Source: Hypericum androsaemum (Eukaryota > Streptophyta > Magnoliopsida > Malpighiales > Hypericaceae). Taken from it: a stretch of DNA of 64,000 nt. The position numbers and the translations under genes are program-made. Under the pieces are notes generated by a model that saw nothing but the letters and a program-made list of their open reading frames with translations, had not been told where the DNA came from and made no database searches. The stretch covers positions 18,613,912 through 18,677,911 of the forward strand of contig OZ023188.1 of NCBI GenBank assembly GCA_963995505.1, in the 5' to 3' direction. Below, piece after piece: positions 11,143 through 24,575 of this stretch (positions are counted from its first letter, which is position 1; every line of letters starts with the position of its first letter).

Positions 11143-12591
11143 TCAGTAGCAAACATCACTCGATGAAGAAGAAGAAGAGGGTCCACTGGCCCTGACTGGA
11201 AGTGATTCCCACATTGTTCCTTCAATGCCACAGCGAACACCGGAAATGCCAGCGGCGTCGCTTGAACTAAATGCAGTGACGGATGTTGTTAATGCAGACG
11301 TCACTACCGTGTTTCTCTGAGCAATTGTTAGTAGCCGATACCTCTCGGCTCTGGAGCCAATAACCTGACCCAGAACCGAGGCCCCGATGGTAAGTGCCAT
11401 AGCAGCTTTTGGCATATTCACCGACTTCCTTAGCATGGCAATAAAGGGAACAGCTGCGTGTATAGCTGCAAACCATGAGATCGAGAATTTCACCGTGTGT
11501 TCCCTCCATATTCCCAGTGGGACATTCACTGCCATGCCCAAGAGAGCAATGACAAGCATCTTTGAAGGTAGAGGCTGAGGTCGCAATTTTTTCACAAAGG
11601 CAGTCCTAGCAAGAGCTGCCCTTGCTGCTACTACAGCAGGTGGGCACTTGAACTTAACACCAGCTGGCGGCTTCAAAGCATGTGCTACCAGAGGAAGAAC
11701 ACGGCTAACGGCTCTGTAAGACTTGGCCATTGGGCATTGACCAGTTTGTAACCATTCATTTCCGGTAGCTTCATGTTTTGAGATGTCCCCCTTCTGCAAG
11801 GTTAGACATGATGAGAACTTTTTTCAGCTTGCTAAATCAGGAAAGACAAGTTTCAATGGAAGTCAGAGTTGATGTAAAAAATCGGAGGGACTCCACATAG
11901 GGCAATTCAGGGAGAAGGCAAAAGTACGCAACAAGATGAGTGCATTCTTATATACACATTGGAAGGAACGGATAGACACACTATAATAATAATGCAAAAA
12001 TTCCAGTCAGCCAAGTGAAAAAGAAGTGTGATCACCTGGGAAGGTAACTCTTTCATGTTACCGAGTTCTGGCTTCTTATTCAGTTTCTTCAACTTATCAT
12101 TGAATGCCTGAAAGCCAAAAGGCCCAGCCGGACCAAATGGAGAGAGACTGATGGTAGCCGCTTTAGCCGCCAAAGGGTTAAATTGTGGAGCAGTATGAGC
12201 TTCCACAAGTTCATCATGGAAAGAAGATTTGCTTGCCAGAGGTACAACCCCATCCTTTCCGTGGAAAAGCTTAAATGCAGAATCAAAATTCGGACCATCT
12301 TCAAATATGGGTCCTTTTCCTCCACGCAACTGCAGAATAGGAAGAGCTCAGTTGATCAGGAACTCACAGAACTTCAGTCATTCAGTGATCAATCATGAAC
12401 CAAGGCAGATCCACAAGAAAGCAAGACAACTGAAAATAAATGCAACTAACCGGATTGAGGAAATTTGCAGAAGAGAAGACAAAGCTTGTTGGCTTGTTGA
12501 TGTTCCTCAAAAAAGGACACCTCTGGATGGAATTCTCATCGAATGGACATCCAGATGCATCCTCACTCATTCCCTTGAAGAAAAAATCCAT
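11143..12591 (-). CDS. Conserved plant membrane protein of unknown function
   Basis: Three coding exons on the minus strand, 12591-12451, 12329-12036 and 11793-11143, join in phase with GT-AG borders and encode 361 residues. A 5' UTR exon probably ends at 13280 (GAG then GTAGGG), giving an intron that ends just before the ATG. The protein starts MDFFFKGMSEDASGCPFDE and continues with a KGPIFEDGPNFD block. A basic Ala/Pro-rich segment follows, then two or three hydrophobic stretches at about residues 222-293 (KMLVIALLGMAVNVPLGIW, WFAAIHAAVPFIAML and a Gly/Ala-rich third). The tail is Ser-rich. I recognise it as a protein conserved across plants but cannot name a function. It converges with RPA1C, their 3' ends about 650 bp apart. 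Confidence 0.85.
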
Positions 12592-13343
12592 CGCGGGTTT
12601 CTGAAATCAGAAAGCCCAAACCTAATGTTACTTCAGAACATGTAAATATAACATCATACAGCACATTAGGAGGCATTTAATTTCTTGCTCATATAGCATA
12701 CTTCATGTTTTCTTATCACAACCACATCTCATCAGCTAACAAGACACCAACCACACACAATTGGCCGCGCACTCGAAATCAGCTTCCGACCAAAGTCCAC
12801 ACCACACAACAAAAATCAATAACAACCAGTCGATCAAACCCTAGAAAACCTAAGATCAAACCCACGACACACCAACACAATCACCAGCACAACCCGTTCC
12901 CCCCACACGCACACCAATTCCGGAAAAAACCGCCATTAGACCGTCGAGCGGCCCCAAATCCCAAGCTATATGAATGAAGGTCCGAGAGACCCAAACGCCG
13001 AATCCCCTACCCCCGTTGACTTATAATCTCAGCTTAGAACGAAACGAACCAATTCACAAACCACAAAAGTAACTCCCCCGATCAAATCTCCACCTCAACG
13101 ACGCGATTAGGTTGTTTCCGCGGATTCGAAACGCGGACGGGGAAAAGCCAATAGAAACAAACGCAGGAAAGCAAGAATGCATCCCTAAATAGGACCGGAC
13201 AGTGCTCGATTCTAAAAAACAAGAGAGATTTCATCGAAAAGATAATGGACATCGAAAATAAGACAAGATGAAACCCTACCTCGTTAGCTCTTCTCGAAGC
13301 TTCCTCCCTTTCCTCTTCCTCTGGAGCGAGAGGCGGAAGAAAT

Positions 13344-13369
13344 TAGAGAGAGAGAGAGAGAGAGAGAGA
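13344..13369. repeat. (AG)n microsatellite in 5' UTR/promoter
   Basis: About 12-13 AG dinucleotides lie in the inferred first, untranslated exon or promoter of the minus-strand membrane-protein gene. On the gene strand this is a CT repeat, which is common in plant core promoters and leaders. Confidence 0.85.
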
Positions 13370-13399
13370 ATTGGTGAGAAGGAGAAGATGACTTGTGCT

Positions 13400-14736
13400 G
13401 AACACAGACTAAAATGTCTAGATGGGACTGGTGGCCAACTGCTTCTCAACTAATCCGAAACGGAAAAGGTTTCAGGGTCCGTTTCGGTATTTCACCTTGC
13501 CCGGCCGAGGAAGAAAGAATCCATTTGGTAACCTTTCGGTTTCACACGCTGATTGGGGTTTCTCAACATGCGCGAGAAAATCTATATTATTAACTTTTGG
13601 AGGATAACGACTTCTATTATAAGCATTACAAAATTGATTATTTTAGATTTGAATTATTTATAATTTTTTTGACAATTCTGATTTAAGATTTGAAACGATT
13701 TTTTTACTATTTAGCAAAAAAAATTAGAGTTTAATATAAATATATTTTCTTCAACATTATTCAATTTTAGATTAATAATGACACGTGGGTATTGCAATTT
13801 GCAACTGACCAAGAGGATGTTGGAAGAATAATAATATTAGAATACTAGTTCTTGTTGTGGCTGGCGTGTGGGGGGCCAACGGCGTCACATTACATCTACG
13901 CCAAGTTAGGTTTGGTTTGGTCAAATATTATCTGATCTTTCCGTTTTCAACGGTGACGGCGTCAAATACTTTGTTTTCAGACGGTTACAACGTGAAATAG
14001 GGTTGGTCAGTTTTGGCAGCTCCCAAAAACTCGTGAATTGCGATCAATTATTCTAAACTTAGTTTAGATTACGATTCTTTCTTTACGATACCTAATCCCC
14101 AATGAGACAGGAAACCTTTTCTGCTTACTCCAGAAAAGGAAAAGAAAACTCGATAAGATTTTTTGTTGTCTCCAATAAAGTTGATAGCTCCATCTGAAAA
14201 AAAATGGTACCTTAAATGTTAAGTGATATTAATAAACACAACATACGGTACTAAACGCTAAATGTGCCATTAGGTATATCACTACTTGTAATATAATTTT
14301 GGATTTCTCAAAATGCTATTATGTAATATCTGATATTATAAGTTTATCATTCGCGTTCGGTATATTTGTGTCGTTCGGTCCATTTGTGAGCAAAAAATTT
14401 TAGAATTCGGATTCGAATAATTTTAAATTCGGACTCGGGTTCGAATTATCCTAGATAAATATTTCGGACTCGAATACAGAAATGGACAATAAAATTGATA
14501 TTTCGAATATCCGAAATATCCGATTTAAAAAGTATACAAACTCAAGTTTATTAATCCCCTTTAGCCGATACCTACGGTAACCCACAAAAACTAATACTTG
14601 TTAGGTTGTGTGAACTAATACTTACTAGGTTTATGTGAAACATGTATATTTATTAACTGGTAATAGCTAGGTTGTGTGAAATTATACTAAATTGGTGTAT
14701 TTTTGTAATTATTTTTTAAGACTTGGAAAAAAGATA
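13400..14736. other. Intergenic; promoter side of the membrane-protein gene
   Basis: AT-rich sequence with no coding signal. From about 14340 it becomes rich in TTCGGA and TCGGACTCG words, typical of decayed plant DNA-transposon ends. A GGGGTGAGCATTCC-like end (reversed, at about 14932-14948) resembles hAT termini, but no partner end was found. Confidence 0.4.
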
Positions 14737-14855
14737 GTTCGGACTATATGTATCTGTATCTGAAATAAATTCGGATATCAGATAATGGAAAGTTCAGACT
14801 ATATGTATATGTATCTGAAATAAATTCGGATATCAGATAATGGAAAGTTTGGACT
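14737..14855. repeat. Tandem repeat, 55-bp period, about 2.1 copies
   Basis: Two nearly identical units start at 14737 and 14792 (GTTCGGACTATATGTAT versus GTTCAGACTATATGTAT), and a third begins at 14847. Both full units share GAAATAAATTCGGATATCAG. They lie within the TTCGGA-rich region described for the adjacent DNA. Confidence 0.85.
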
Positions 14856-15186
14856 CGGACTCGGATACTAAAAATACTTATTCGGATAATTCATATAATT
14901 ACAATTTTGGAAAGTTCAGATACAGATATTCGGAATGCTCACCCCTAATCCGGGCTATAACTTGCATGAGGAAATTTTACATGAGGTCGTTAAGTTTTTA
15001 GCATATCGTGGTTAATCAAATTATCATTTTTTTTAGGTTCTCATTTTATTCATTGCCAGGGAATCAATCAAGAGTTGCTGCTTTTTCTGTTTACAAGACA
15101 TCAATAATTACAGAAAGGGGCAACAGAAAAAGCTAATTCAGAAGTACCAATTGGCACCAACAATTTAGATAAAAGGTGAGCTGGGA

Positions 15187-15298
15187 CATGAAGAAGGCAA
15201 GTATAATGTGGAAGCCTTTTAATTAGAACGAATCCTGGTATAGTCTTCACGTTGAACCCATGAAGAAGGCAAGTATAATGGGGAAGCCTTTTAATTAT
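15187..15298. repeat. Direct repeat of about 39 bp, 72-bp period
   Basis: CATGAAGAAGGCAAGTATAA begins at 15187 and again at 15259. Each copy runs on to GGAAGCCTTTTAATTA, differing by a single T/G. The spacer between the copies differs from the repeat. Origin unknown. Confidence 0.85.
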
Positions 15299-15299
15299 A

Positions 15300-18200
15300 T
15301 TAGTTTTGTTGAAAGTTCCAGAATTGTAGTGCGGACTTTTTCTAATAGGCCCAGTTACCCCCATTTTTGGTGGGCCTAGAGTTTGGTCAATTCTCCAATT
15401 TAGGCCGATTCATTTCGGGTGCCTTCAATTCCGAAGATATTAAATTCAATTTAATTCTAGCGTAAATGCATTCACATATTAAAACTTGATTTTATTTCTG
15501 AATTTAATTGTACTACTGTTTATCTGAGGTTGCTCTACTAATAAAGATATAATGCTTATAAAAACATGGTTAAAATTGAAAATTTCAATTAAACTAGAAT
15601 TAACCTCTTAATGCTGATTTATGTGTTTGGGTAGCTATTTTTTTATAAGTAATTTTGAGTAATGTAATTAATTACATCCAATGTGGTGTAAAATTATCTC
15701 TTTCGAAGTTGCAATCGCCGACCTCGTCGAAACCCTAGCCACGGTAAAATATACTACATGTTTCCGTAGTTACTATTTTTTTGAACAAGTAAGTTTTATT
15801 TAAGCAAAAAATAAATTGTCAATATAGTAAATAATTAAACTTACTATTTGTTACACCCAAATTATGCTCATAAGCGCGTCGCCTAGATAAACAGAAGATA
15901 AATCCTATCTAAAAAGCATCGCAAGTTAGAAAGGATTATCTTAAGCCTAATTCCAGATGGTTTTCCAATATAATTTTTCGTTTTATCCTGATACGCCTTG
16001 CCGAAAAAAAATTACCAAGAAGACCAAGCTTCCGTAGTTACTATTGATCGATCTATCTAATGAAGGAAATTGGTGACCACTAGTCCCGTATTGTACAGCA
16101 TCTTTATCATAAGATTATATCACATGGTTGTCTTTTCCCTTAATTGACATAATATATCTCACATGATGATGCATATGGAGTGTAACGGTGCCATGTTACA
16201 ATCGGAACTAGCAATAAATGAATGGATTGGAGCCAATTAAATCATTTTTATGATAAGGACGTAATACCGCGTAGTCCTTCTCATGTTCCCAATATAGTTA
16301 TTGCCTCCAAGGACGGTTCCTCAATTTGCTCTTAGACATAGTATTAGATCTCCGAGACGAGAAAATTTTATAATGGTCTGTCTCTATAAAAAAGATTTAG
16401 CATATTTAATGATTATGATTTTTTCGGATGATGATTTTATGGTGAATCTTATTTAATACTTGATTTTGAAATTTTTTTGTTGAAAAATCAATTTGCATTT
16501 CCAAATATAAAAGATAATAATAAATTAATTCATCGGCATATGGTTATGGAGGCCCCACCATGTAACCCATGTGAAATTATTGATGAATTAACATGAATCC
16601 ATCTCCGATCACTTTCCTCTCTCTCTCCCCCTCGTGTTTTTTACGCAGAAATTCCCTTCTAGTAAGATGTGACATTCTGAATCTTTTTCATTTCCTTGTA
16701 ATTAATTGTAAATGTATTTTTTTTGTACCATGATTAAATTTACTAAAAATTGAATCTTGAATCTCCGTTATATCTTAAATGTGATTCTTTTAAAACAATA
16801 CGATGGAGAACTAGGCATTGTCAATCGAAGAAGGTAGTGTGCACTCAATATGTAAATTAAAAAAGCTAATTATTTTCTTAAGATCACAAATTAATTTCGA
16901 TAATTTACATGATATCATAGCGTATTTATCACTTGTGCATGGTGAACAACGTTCGAGAAAATGACAATAACAAGTATTAGATCAAATTTACTCTCATACT
17001 ATATTACAATTTTTATATCTAACCTAAAATTTTAAAGTAAATAGGCATATTTTTTTATATAAATTTGTTCATCACACTTTTAACCAGCGTTGCAGAACTA
17101 TATACATCAATGGAAGAAGGTGGTCTGTACTCAAAATGTAAGTTTAAAAAAATTATTTTCTTGAGGTCATGAATTGATTTTGAAATTTTACATGGCATCA
17201 TATCGTATTTATCATGGATGAATGTGCGATGAATGAGAACAAAAGGTGCTAAATCAATCTGCTATATCTTTCAAAAAATTTAGGCAAATATTAGTGCTAA
17301 TGACACTATTAGTGTAGTACAATTGGTGCACATTAAAGATTTTATTGATGTATAATATTACTTTACATATAAAAAATCAATATGTTATTATGCTAAATTA
17401 GAATCTTCATATATAACTCAAAATCTCAAAATAGTTTACATAACGCCCTTGCTGATGTACTCTTTCCCTCCTGATGCAGGTTTTCTCACTGAGTTTTTCC
17501 CGCGGAGGGTTTTAACAAAGTCGGCGGCCGCAACTTCGAAAGAGGGGATCTCGACTCTGAGGCCAGTAAGACTTCTTTTGATGCTGGTTAATTGACTATG
17601 TCTGATACTTTATATTTCTTTTTCGTATTTATATAGGGGCATGACCCCACCATTTTAAAAAAAAAATCCCAAAATAGTGAGTAGTTAAATTTTTTCTCGC
17701 AACTGCTAATGTGCAAATCTCATACATCCGAACAAGTCGATACCAAAAACAAAGCCTTTTTTTCCCCTAAAAAAAAGCCCTTTTATAAAAGTAAATGTGT
17801 TTCCAGCATGCCGGATACTTTATAATTAAAAAAAAGAAAAAAGCAAGCCCGAAGTAATTAATCAAGCATGACCTAGGTGTTTCTCAAAGTAATAGCACAC
17901 AAGAATTGCCTTAGCAGCCGTAGCTAGAAAGAAAGGCAGAGCAAATGAGCTTCTAAATTCAAATACCCAAAACACCAGCACCGAGCTTTAAATTGATTGT
18001 GTGGGTATCTATTCAATTAGCGACTCCAAGTTTGACAATTTAAATTCAAAAACTTTAAAAATATCTCGTGTTGGTGCAAGTTAATTTTAAGAATCTCACA
18101 TTCATCCCCTCGTTTAATTGCAATTATTCTCGCCAGATACATTCTATATTTCAATTAAATTCCCCATTCCGTACGGCTCCTGTATTTATTTCAATATTGG

Positions 18201-21200
18201 GTGAAGTACTTTGTTTTTAGATGGTCTACTATACTCCGACAATTTTTTTAAAATTTCACATACTAGCGTGGTACCATAATAATAATAGGTACGAGATCAA
18301 TTTACTCTTAAACTATGTTAGAATTTTTAAATATAATGAATATGTGAATTTTCAAAATAAAATTACTACATTTACAACAATGTGGTCGCCTCGACAAACA
18401 TGACGATGATGAATTATTAAAATTTCTTTTTCTCGTATTGAGCATCTAGAATGAGGTACTTGACACAGCCTGGCAAGCGTTGAAGATCATATACACGTTT
18501 TGCAATATTGTTGATCAGTTTCATCCATGTTCTCGTAATAGAGTGCTAATTTAATTCCACTCACATTTTCATCCGAATTTAACTTAATTAAAAATTTCGA
18601 AGTAAAACATTCGAAACTTGAACGCGATGAATTTTGATATGAATATCAAATAGTGAATATTTAGATACCATATATTTTGATTTTTAAATCCCACAGTGTG
18701 ACGAATTCATGGATAGTTAGTTACCGGTCATATAATAATTATCCAAGTGGACAAAATTATATTTGACGAATATATCGTGTCGTGTACTGTTGGGAATTCA
18801 ATGTCAAGAGAGCAATCGAAATTCCCCGTACGCCATCCTGAAAATGAAAGATTAGATCTAAACTCTACTTTTGTCTCTACCAAAAAAAAAACTTTTGTCT
18901 TTTGAGGTTAGATAAAATTTTAATGGATTTTGAATTTAGACCTAGACACTCTAGATCAAAGTAGAATTCAGGTTACTGAATAAAAGTTGTTTCAATATTT
19001 GATATTGAATTTAAATGTTGCTAATATAAAAAAAATATTATTAGAATAATTATTTCTAAATAAAATATGACAATGCTCGACTCTAAATACCAAACATTCA
19101 CCCTAAAAAATTAGAATTCAAGTTGGATTTATAATAAATAATACATTTTTTAATTGTTATGTATCTCTCATCATCTCTCTCCCCCGTCTTCTTCCGATAC
19201 GGGTGCTGGGCCGTTGGTCGTCTTCTCCAAGCTCATAGTTTAGGGTTATCCCAGGCGACATTGGACTAGGTTAAATCGCGTTACTTTTTATGAGCTCGGA
19301 GCAATTGAGAACTTCTCCAACATCCTATCATCTACCATGTCCAAGAATGACGTTCAGGACCTTGTTATGTATCTAGATTCACTTAGGTGATTAGGGTATC
19401 TTTGGTGATTGTATATATATATCTACTTTTTTTTGGTGGAAATTTATTTACTATGGACTAAATATTATGGAGTTCAATACAACAGTTACTTATTAAAAAA
19501 AGGTCATCCCAAAAATAGCAAATGCCTCCGAAGCAAGTGAACCAGTGAGTACTTATGAAGCCGGCGGTTCACGAACCAAAATTTATGGTATTGTTCATGC
19601 GACGCCCGTCATGGAAGAAGTCAGAGGGAGAGGATAGTCAGACTAATTTTCTTATCATCTTTCGGATTTATACTTTTTGTTTTAAAAGATTTTGAGGTAT
19701 TTTGTAAAAAAATGTGTAAGATTTAGCGTTAACCGCGAAATTTTTTGTCACTTGATTAATCAATTTTGAACTAGAAAACAATAGTATGCAAACATGCAAA
19801 CTATGTAGTACTAAACTGCATGACAATGAAGTTTTATAATTTAAATAAGAGATGTCGAGTTAGTAATTCGAAATAAATATTGTTAAATAATTATTTGAAG
19901 AATTTACTATCATTGAAAAATTCTACTCAATTTGAATCAGAATTAGTCAATTTAGTAGGTATTCGGATACTACCCGATTTAAAAAAAAAGCCTTGTTTTT
20001 AAATGGGTTTTGACCAAAATAAAAATGCTACGCAATTCACCTAACAACATTCATCCGTTTCCCACCTCCTTCTTCATTGCAGATACTCAAGGAAAATATG
20101 GAATTTTTTTCTCTAAGGTAATCAGAATAAATTGGTGTCTTCTTTTTTCGTTGGCCGAAGCTTCAAATAGCTGGTGTGATTTTGTTTAAAGGTAAGATGA
20201 TGCACGAAATTTGATATGCCTTTTTGGGTCAATTACATGGAAAATTTGGCATACTCGGAATACGGCAATTTTTGAGAAAGAAATTCTTATGATAAATTTG
20301 GTGATTAATCGAGTCCTCTTCCATGATGAATTTTATGGATTTAGCTAGAATTATGTCATTATTGTAATTATTTGGGCAAATTTGTTTGGAGTTTATGCAA
20401 ATATGTAAGTATTTTGGAGTTTAATAAAAAGAGATTTATTCATTTAAAAAAATTCATCTCTAAAAGTCGTATATAATTGTTATATTAAATAATTTTAGAA
20501 AAAAGTGGCATGCAATTGTATATGGCCTTTTTCCCTTTTATCTGATTCGTTGGGTGTCCATAAACGAAAGAGGAGGAAATGCGTTGCATTATATGTCCTG
20601 GGCTAAGCAAGGAAACAATACCAAACTTTTCCCTCTTAGATGATATTGGGGAAGTTTCTTTTTTCCGTAATGTTGTTTTAGATGACACTGCAAAGTCAAG
20701 TTAGCGGCATACCAAATTTTAAGGGAGGGTTTATTTTCGTGATGTACTTTTTTCCTATCACAAGTTTCTCTTACTGATTTTTTCTTAATAAAATGTTGAC
20801 GAGACAGCCGATCGCAACCTCACAAGAAGTCGAGAGAGAATTTTGTACTAATAAATAGGTGTCGGTGGAATTTATTAATCCCTTTTTTCCCCAACCTCAC
20901 AATGATTTTATGTAATTGTTTCACCCAACTTTTTTTTCTCATTTGGATAGCTAATTTATTATTACCGGAACTAAGAATAAGACGACGACGTGGGGCATGA
21001 AGTTTACTGTATTTGTGTACTCACTCTACACTCTGACAATGTAGTTGTTGCTGGAGATGCACATTCCTGTGAACATGATCAGGGGAGCCACGGAACTTGC
21101 CTACATCAAGACCACCATTTGCAATGGTGTTCAAAATTAAAATTTGTTGAGTCATATTTAAGGATGACTTTTTAAATAATGTATTTTTATTTGTAAGGTG

Positions 21201-21551
21201 CGTAGAACAAAAAGAGCTATATTACTGTTAAAGAAATACGATGTGTATCTAATTCTCTAGAAATTTGTAATGAGATTTATTTAACAGTAACAAAATTTTG
21301 CTTATAAAAAAAATACAATGTGTTAATTATTTTCAAATTAATGTTGGAAACGTAGTGGAGTACATCACTATTAAATATTTCACTTTCTACTATCTATTCT
21401 TTTTTTGGACATGTAGTTTGATTAGTCAGATCTGAATGATAAGTGATAATTTTACTGCCTCCGATATAATATTTTCATATGTACAATTTTTTGTTGTTAA
21501 ATTCTCCCGTAAAAATATGGTACTGCGGCCGAGAACATATCTAAATACTTG
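15300..21551. other. 6-kb gene-free AT-rich region
   Basis: No gene with supportable motifs was found. Two weakly similar blocks occur at about 16820-16990 and 17105-17270 (shared GAAGAAGGT, ATTATTTTCTT and CGTATTTATCA words), suggesting an old duplication. At about 17440-17640 the text CTCACTGAGTTTTTCCCGCG followed by GAGGGTTTTAAC resembles the 3' part of a Copia LTR, but no partner LTR is visible. At about 19290-19390 a short frame encodes GAIENFSNILSSTMS and then stops; I do not recognise it. Confidence 0.45.
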
Positions 21552-21556
21552 TAAAA

Positions 21557-21829
21557 TGTTAGGAATTCAGCAACTTAGAGAACAATACGCACAAAGACAC
21601 GGACACAAGAGATAATGTGGTTCGGCCTAATGTCTACGTCCACGGAGAGAAAATGAGAACTTTTATTGATGGATCCAAGCCACAAAGATATACAAAACCC
21701 TTTGGGTAACATGTCTTTATATAGAGGCAAACTCTTGTACATCAAGTAATCTATTTAGGTAAAATTAGGAGTCCGAAACAAAACAGAAAAATAATTCCTC
21801 TTTTACTTTTGTCCTCGCCAAACTCAACA
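21557..21829 (-). repeat. Copia LTR (3' LTR in element orientation)
   Basis: Starts TGTTAGGAATTCAGC on the plus strand and ends CGCCAAACTCAACA. It is the mate of 25202-25474 and is preceded by the TAAAA target duplication. Confidence 0.93.
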
Positions 21830-22480
21830 ATCTCCACCTTGGCGAAAAATCATCCCGTGGACAAACCATGAAGCTCCATCCCAACTTCAACAAAACTCCA
21901 CTTTGACGAAACACCGCCCCATAAAGAGATGAGATCTTGCAAGAACAATTTGACTCCATCAATTCTACCTCGGACCATAGATACACCGCCATCAATAAGA
22001 TCATCTCAACTTTCTCACCATCTTAGTTCAATCACTTGGAGTCAGCCCCCAAGCTCGAGCTTCCGAGTTTGCTTGGCGTCTTCCCTCCAAACTCCATCGA
22101 ACCCCAACTAGCAAGTCCACGTGCTGAAGCAAACTTGTGACCAATAGATGCACTCTCTATTTTTCGGTCAACCTTTTGCTCCGCAACCTCGAACTGTTTT
22201 TTCACTGGACCTGTTTGCCTCAAACCAATGCTGCTTGCCATAGCATACAACGGGCAACCTTTTGTTCTACCAAGTAGAACCCTCGACATGTCCCGAACTC
22301 TACCGTTTGACCTTGAGTGAGATACCTGATTCGTCCGTGGTGCTACCAACGGCTTCGCATTCTCCATGCAAAATCTACCCAATACCTTTGACGTACACGT
22401 CCCTTTAGACAACCATAGTGAGAACTTGCTAACTTTGTCTCTGCGAATCATGTCAAGCCTTCGCTCCATCACAGAAGAGC
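21830..22480 (-). pseudogene. Copia internal remnant, late RT-like
   Basis: The minus-strand frame at 22472-22032 includes KVLGRFCMENAKPLVAP. This resembles the Copia RT segment before RNase H, which usually reads VL.RF.M..AKPV.TP. Further on it has CPLYAMASS, like the family's YAM(V) block. Between these lie unrelated or shifted residues, so the copy is degraded. It follows the nested element directly and runs down to the polypurine tract of the 3' LTR. Confidence 0.5.
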
Positions 22481-22485
22481 TTTTC

Positions 22486-23963
22486 TGATATGAATCTGAT
22501 CAGCAAGATGATTAATTTCATTTTTGAGGTTTTTGAGTCTGTTTAGGAAGTTAATTATATGTTATTTTTCGTTTTATAAGAATTATATTCTATTTAGGAA
22601 GTCAATAATGTGAGAATTTCATTTCTTTAAGAGTTCAAGTCAGTTTAGGAAGGTGATTATGTGATAATCACATTTTTAGCAATCATAAGAGTACTAGACT
22701 TGTTTTCCTTTTCAGTTTCCTATTTTTAAGTCATATTTATCTAGTTAGAAGTTATATTTAATTAGGAATCTCTTTGTAACAATCTGCCTATATATAAAGG
22801 CTTTATCAATGAGAATGAGAAGAATAATTAGAGTACAAAAAACGTGGGCTTTGCTCTCTTAGTTCTTCAGAACTGTTCGAACACAGCAGAGGGATTCCGT
22901 TCGTTCACCTTCGACTTATCAAGCGGATCTACATCACCGTTTGTGGCGTCTTCATCAAATCAAGGTTCTTGTTTCCCTACAGCAGCGGGTCGAGGTTGTT
23001 CATACCGAGGTTCTTGCAAAGGTGCAAACACGGGTCGAGATTTCCATCAATCTGAACGTAGATAGATCCGGCTTTCGCGTAGATCCGTAACAAGATTCGC
23101 ATCAGTTGGTATCAGAGCTTAGGCTCTACTTCAGATCATCTATCTTTAAATTTTATTTTTGTTTTCATTAGTTTTCAATTATTGTTCTTATTTTATTCTG
23201 AGTTGGAGAAAGAAAAAAATAAAAAAGAGGGAAAAAATTCCGAAAAAAAAAGATAGAGAAGAAGGCAGCCAAGAAAAGAAGAAGAAAGAAGGCTGAAAAA
23301 AAATCAAAAAAAAGAAAAGAAAAGTTGAAAGTAGAAAAAAAGAGAATCTGCAAGAAACCATAATTATTTAATAATTCATTTTTGAGTTTCAAAGTCTATT
23401 TAGGAAGTTAATTATTTGTTAATTTCATTTTACATGAGTTCTATTCTGTTTAGGAAGTTACAAAAAAGATAATTTTATTTTATTAGGAGTTCTAGTCTGT
23501 TTAGGAACTCAATTATGAGATAATCACATTTTTGAGTATTCCTAGTAGGATTAGAGTTATTTTGTCTTTTTTAGTTTTTCTTTTTAAGTCATATTTATCT
23601 AGTTAGAAATTTTATTTAACTAGGATTCTTTTTGTAACAAACTGCCTATATATAAAGGTTTTATCAATGAGAATGAGGAGAATAATTTGAGTACAAAAAA
23701 TGTGGGCTTTGCTCTCTTGGTTCTTCGGAACTGTTCGAACACAGGGGAGGGATTCCGTTCGTTCACCTTCGACTAATCAAGCGGATCTACATCACCGTTT
23801 GTGGCGTCTTCATCAAATCAAGGTTCTTGTTTCCCTACAGCAGCGGGTGGAGGTTGTTCATACCGAGGTTCTTGCAAAGGTGCAAACAACGGGTCGAGAT
23901 TTCCATCAATCTGAACGTAGATAGATCCGGCTTTCTCGTGGATCCGTAACAAGATTCACATCA
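22486..23963 (+). mobile_element. Coding-free LTR retrotransposon (LARD/TRIM-like), nested
   Basis: Two direct repeats of about 615 bp (22486-23104 and about 23349-23963) both end GATCCGTAACAAGATTC.CATCA. They flank only about 245 bp of internal DNA. Right after the first LTR is TGGTATCAGAGC (23107-23118), the classic initiator-Met tRNA primer-binding site. Before the second lies a long purine tract. The 5-bp duplication TTTTC flanks the element (22481-22485 and 23964-23968), proving a discrete insertion into the older Copia element. The interior has no gag or pol, so it depends on proteins from elsewhere. The LTRs are longer than those of typical TRIMs and the interior far shorter than that of typical LARDs. 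Confidence 0.92.
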
Positions 23964-23968
23964 TTTTC

Positions 23969-24540
23969 TCCCCTCCATCGGAACCCAACAAGGTGAGTCC
24001 ATCTATAACTGTGTTCTCCACTAACCTGTAGGTGTTCCTAGCATTCCTTTCACCCTTCATCACCACCTCAGCATCCTTCTCCACCTCAATTAGCCCGCCT
24101 ACAACCTCATAGTTGTACCCACTACAATCCAAGGCTCCTAATGAGATCAAATTCCTCTCCAAATTTGGAACATGCCTAACATCACACAATTTCCTTTCAA
24201 TACCATCCCACATCTTGATTCTCAAGTCTCTTATGCCAGCAATTCTACAAGTAGAACCATCACTCATAGTCACTATACCTGAATCAATGAACTTGTAGGT
24301 GTCTAACCACCTTTTCTTGGGCGTCATGTGAAAGGAACAAGCGTTATCCAAAATCCAGGAACTTTGGACTTGATAAAACAGAAAGAAGATCACCATCCGA
24401 CCCGTCCAAATATGAGGCCACATTCACGAAACCCGATCATTTTCCCTCGCGATCCCGAGTTCTTCTCGGATAATCCTTCTTTACGTGCTCTTTTTCTCCG
24501 CACTCGAAGCAATTTTCTTTAAACCTCCTTGACTTCGACC
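23969..24540 (-). pseudogene. Copia zinc knuckle and protease region, degraded
   Basis: Minus strand: at about 24530-24450 a zinc knuckle CFECGEKEHVKKDY has lost its last Cys (Tyr). From about 24370 to 23969 the protease/GAG-pre-integrase segment reads WILDNACSFHM, where active copies have the catalytic D-S/T-G after WIL. Asp-Asn-Ala here suggests a dead protease. A recognisable VRHVPNLERNLISLG block follows. The frame is cut by the nested LTR element at 23968. Confidence 0.8.
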
Positions 24541-24575
24541 TGGATCCTTTTTCATCTTCACTACGACCACCATGG

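Noticed and set aside
14340..14950. hAT-type element with TTCGGA-rich interior
   Set aside because: Only one plausible end (GGGGTGAGCATTCC, reversed) is visible; no matching left end or 8-bp duplication was found.
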